A stretch of DNA of 42,459 nt from Aureobasidium sp. EXF-3400 (lineage: Eukaryota; Ascomycota; Dothideomycetes; Dothideales; Saccotheciaceae): positions 1 to 42,459 of the forward strand of contig SWBL01000394.1 in assembly GCA_024195585.1 (NCBI GenBank). The letters are read 5' to 3'. Numbering within the stretch: the stretch's first letter is position 1; the number at the start of each line of letters is the position of its first letter. The translations under genes were made by a program, and so were the position numbers. The notes beneath the pieces are model-generated. The model was not told the origin of the DNA and made no database searches. It saw only the letters and a list, made by a program, of their open reading frames with translations. Of this stretch, positions 42,034 to 42,459 are shown in pieces.

Positions 42034-42447
42034 ATGTCGTTCCAGGACCCCAAGAAGACCGGCCAGGCCGATGCCCCCAAGATCCACAAGATCCGCATCA
42101 CCCTCACCTCTCGCAAGGTTCAGTCCCTCGAGAAGGTCTGCACTGAGCTCATCGACCGCGCCAAGTCGAAGGACCTCCGTGTTAAGGGCCCCGTCCGCCT
42201 CCCCACCAAGAACCTCAAGATCACCACCCGCAAGACCCCCTGTGGTGAGGGTTCCAAGACCTGGGACACCTTTGAGATGAGAATCCACAAGCGTCTCATC
42301 GAGTGAGTACCACCGCTACATCATTGAAGCCTCCGAACATCATACTGACCGCCTCCCTTTAGCCTTAACGCCCCCACTGAGGTCGTCAAGCAGATCATCA
42401 TCAACATCGAGGCCGGTGTTGAGGTTGAGGTCACCATTGCCGCTTAA
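42034..42447 (+). CDS. RPS20: 40S ribosomal protein uS10
   Basis: This is a structural protein of the small-subunit head (cytosolic uS10). Two exons: 42034-42302 and 42363-42447, over a 60-nt intron (GTGAGT..TTTAG); 117 aa, the usual eukaryotic size. Sequence landmarks: [67 protein letters not shown] and the end [11 protein letters not shown]. The intron splits the Asp codon of [14 protein letters not shown], restoring family sequence. The coding region is strongly C-biased at third positions (for example AAG, ATC, CTC, CGC), as expected for a highly expressed gene. The stop is 12 nt from the window end. Confidence 0.97.
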
Positions 42448-42459
42448 ATGCGTTGATGC

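Noticed and set aside
1..42459. tRNA genes, CRISPR arrays, bacterial-type operons or autonomous transposons
   Set aside because: I looked for TTCGA-type tRNA B boxes, regularly spaced repeats and transposase or reverse transcriptase motifs and found none I could support.

Overview
The window is nuclear DNA of a filamentous ascomycete (Pezizomycotina). Dothideomycetes, perhaps a black-yeast relative of Aureobasidium, is my best guess from protein style only. The evidence is eukaryotic coding throughout, short introns (49-59 nt, most GT-AG with a CTAAC/CTGAC branch site), fungal-specific families (Zn2Cys6 regulator, Nup82, NpgA-type PPTase, Suc2-type invertase), dense gene packing and no operons. 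I found no tRNA, rRNA, CRISPR or recognisable autonomous transposon.

Layout: 1-789 (-) 5' part of Nup82; 1011-1610 (+) cap-binding subunit CBC2; 1807-2622 (-) PDX2/SNO1 glutaminase for vitamin B6; 2862-3941 (+) 4'-phosphopantetheinyl transferase; 4239-6863 (-) ER ubiquitin ligase HRD1; 8046-9938 and 10599-12400 (+) two tandem secreted GH32 beta-fructofuranosidases of different clades (a sucrose/fructan locus); 12582-13509 (-) trimethylguanosine synthase TGS1; 14041-15720 (+) Wss1/WLM-type metalloprotease; 16255-19147 (-) PI4P 5-kinase MSS4; 20157-21325 (-) histone H1; 22641-24532 (-) chaperonin subunit CCT7.

From about 24.6 to 28.9 kb the window changes character. It holds a decayed AMP-ligase gene (frameshift, no C-terminal subdomain, degraded motifs), a small F-box gene, a broken Msn2/4-like zinc-finger fragment, and copies of a previously unannotated ~215-bp repeat. 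Two copies lie in inverted orientation around the AMP-ligase/F-box segment, with a third, more diverged copy nearby. This is the accessory, repeat-bearing part of the window and its most novel content.

Housekeeping order resumes with a TMEM135-like membrane protein (28932-30607, -), a Zn2Cys6 transcription factor (31088-33301, +), DEAH helicase DHR2 (34053-36527, -), a secreted type-B carboxylesterase (37405-39269, +), the ribosome-quality-control protein CUE3/ASCC2 (39624-41594, -) and ribosomal protein uS10/RPS20 (42034-42447, +).

Functionally the window mixes RNA and ribosome biology (CBC2, TGS1, DHR2, CUE3, RPS20), protein homeostasis (HRD1, CCT7, WLM protease), cofactor supply (PDX2 and PPTase, head to head) and secreted catabolism (two GH32 enzymes and the carboxylesterase). 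All exon boundaries were deduced by reading splice signals and frame by hand.
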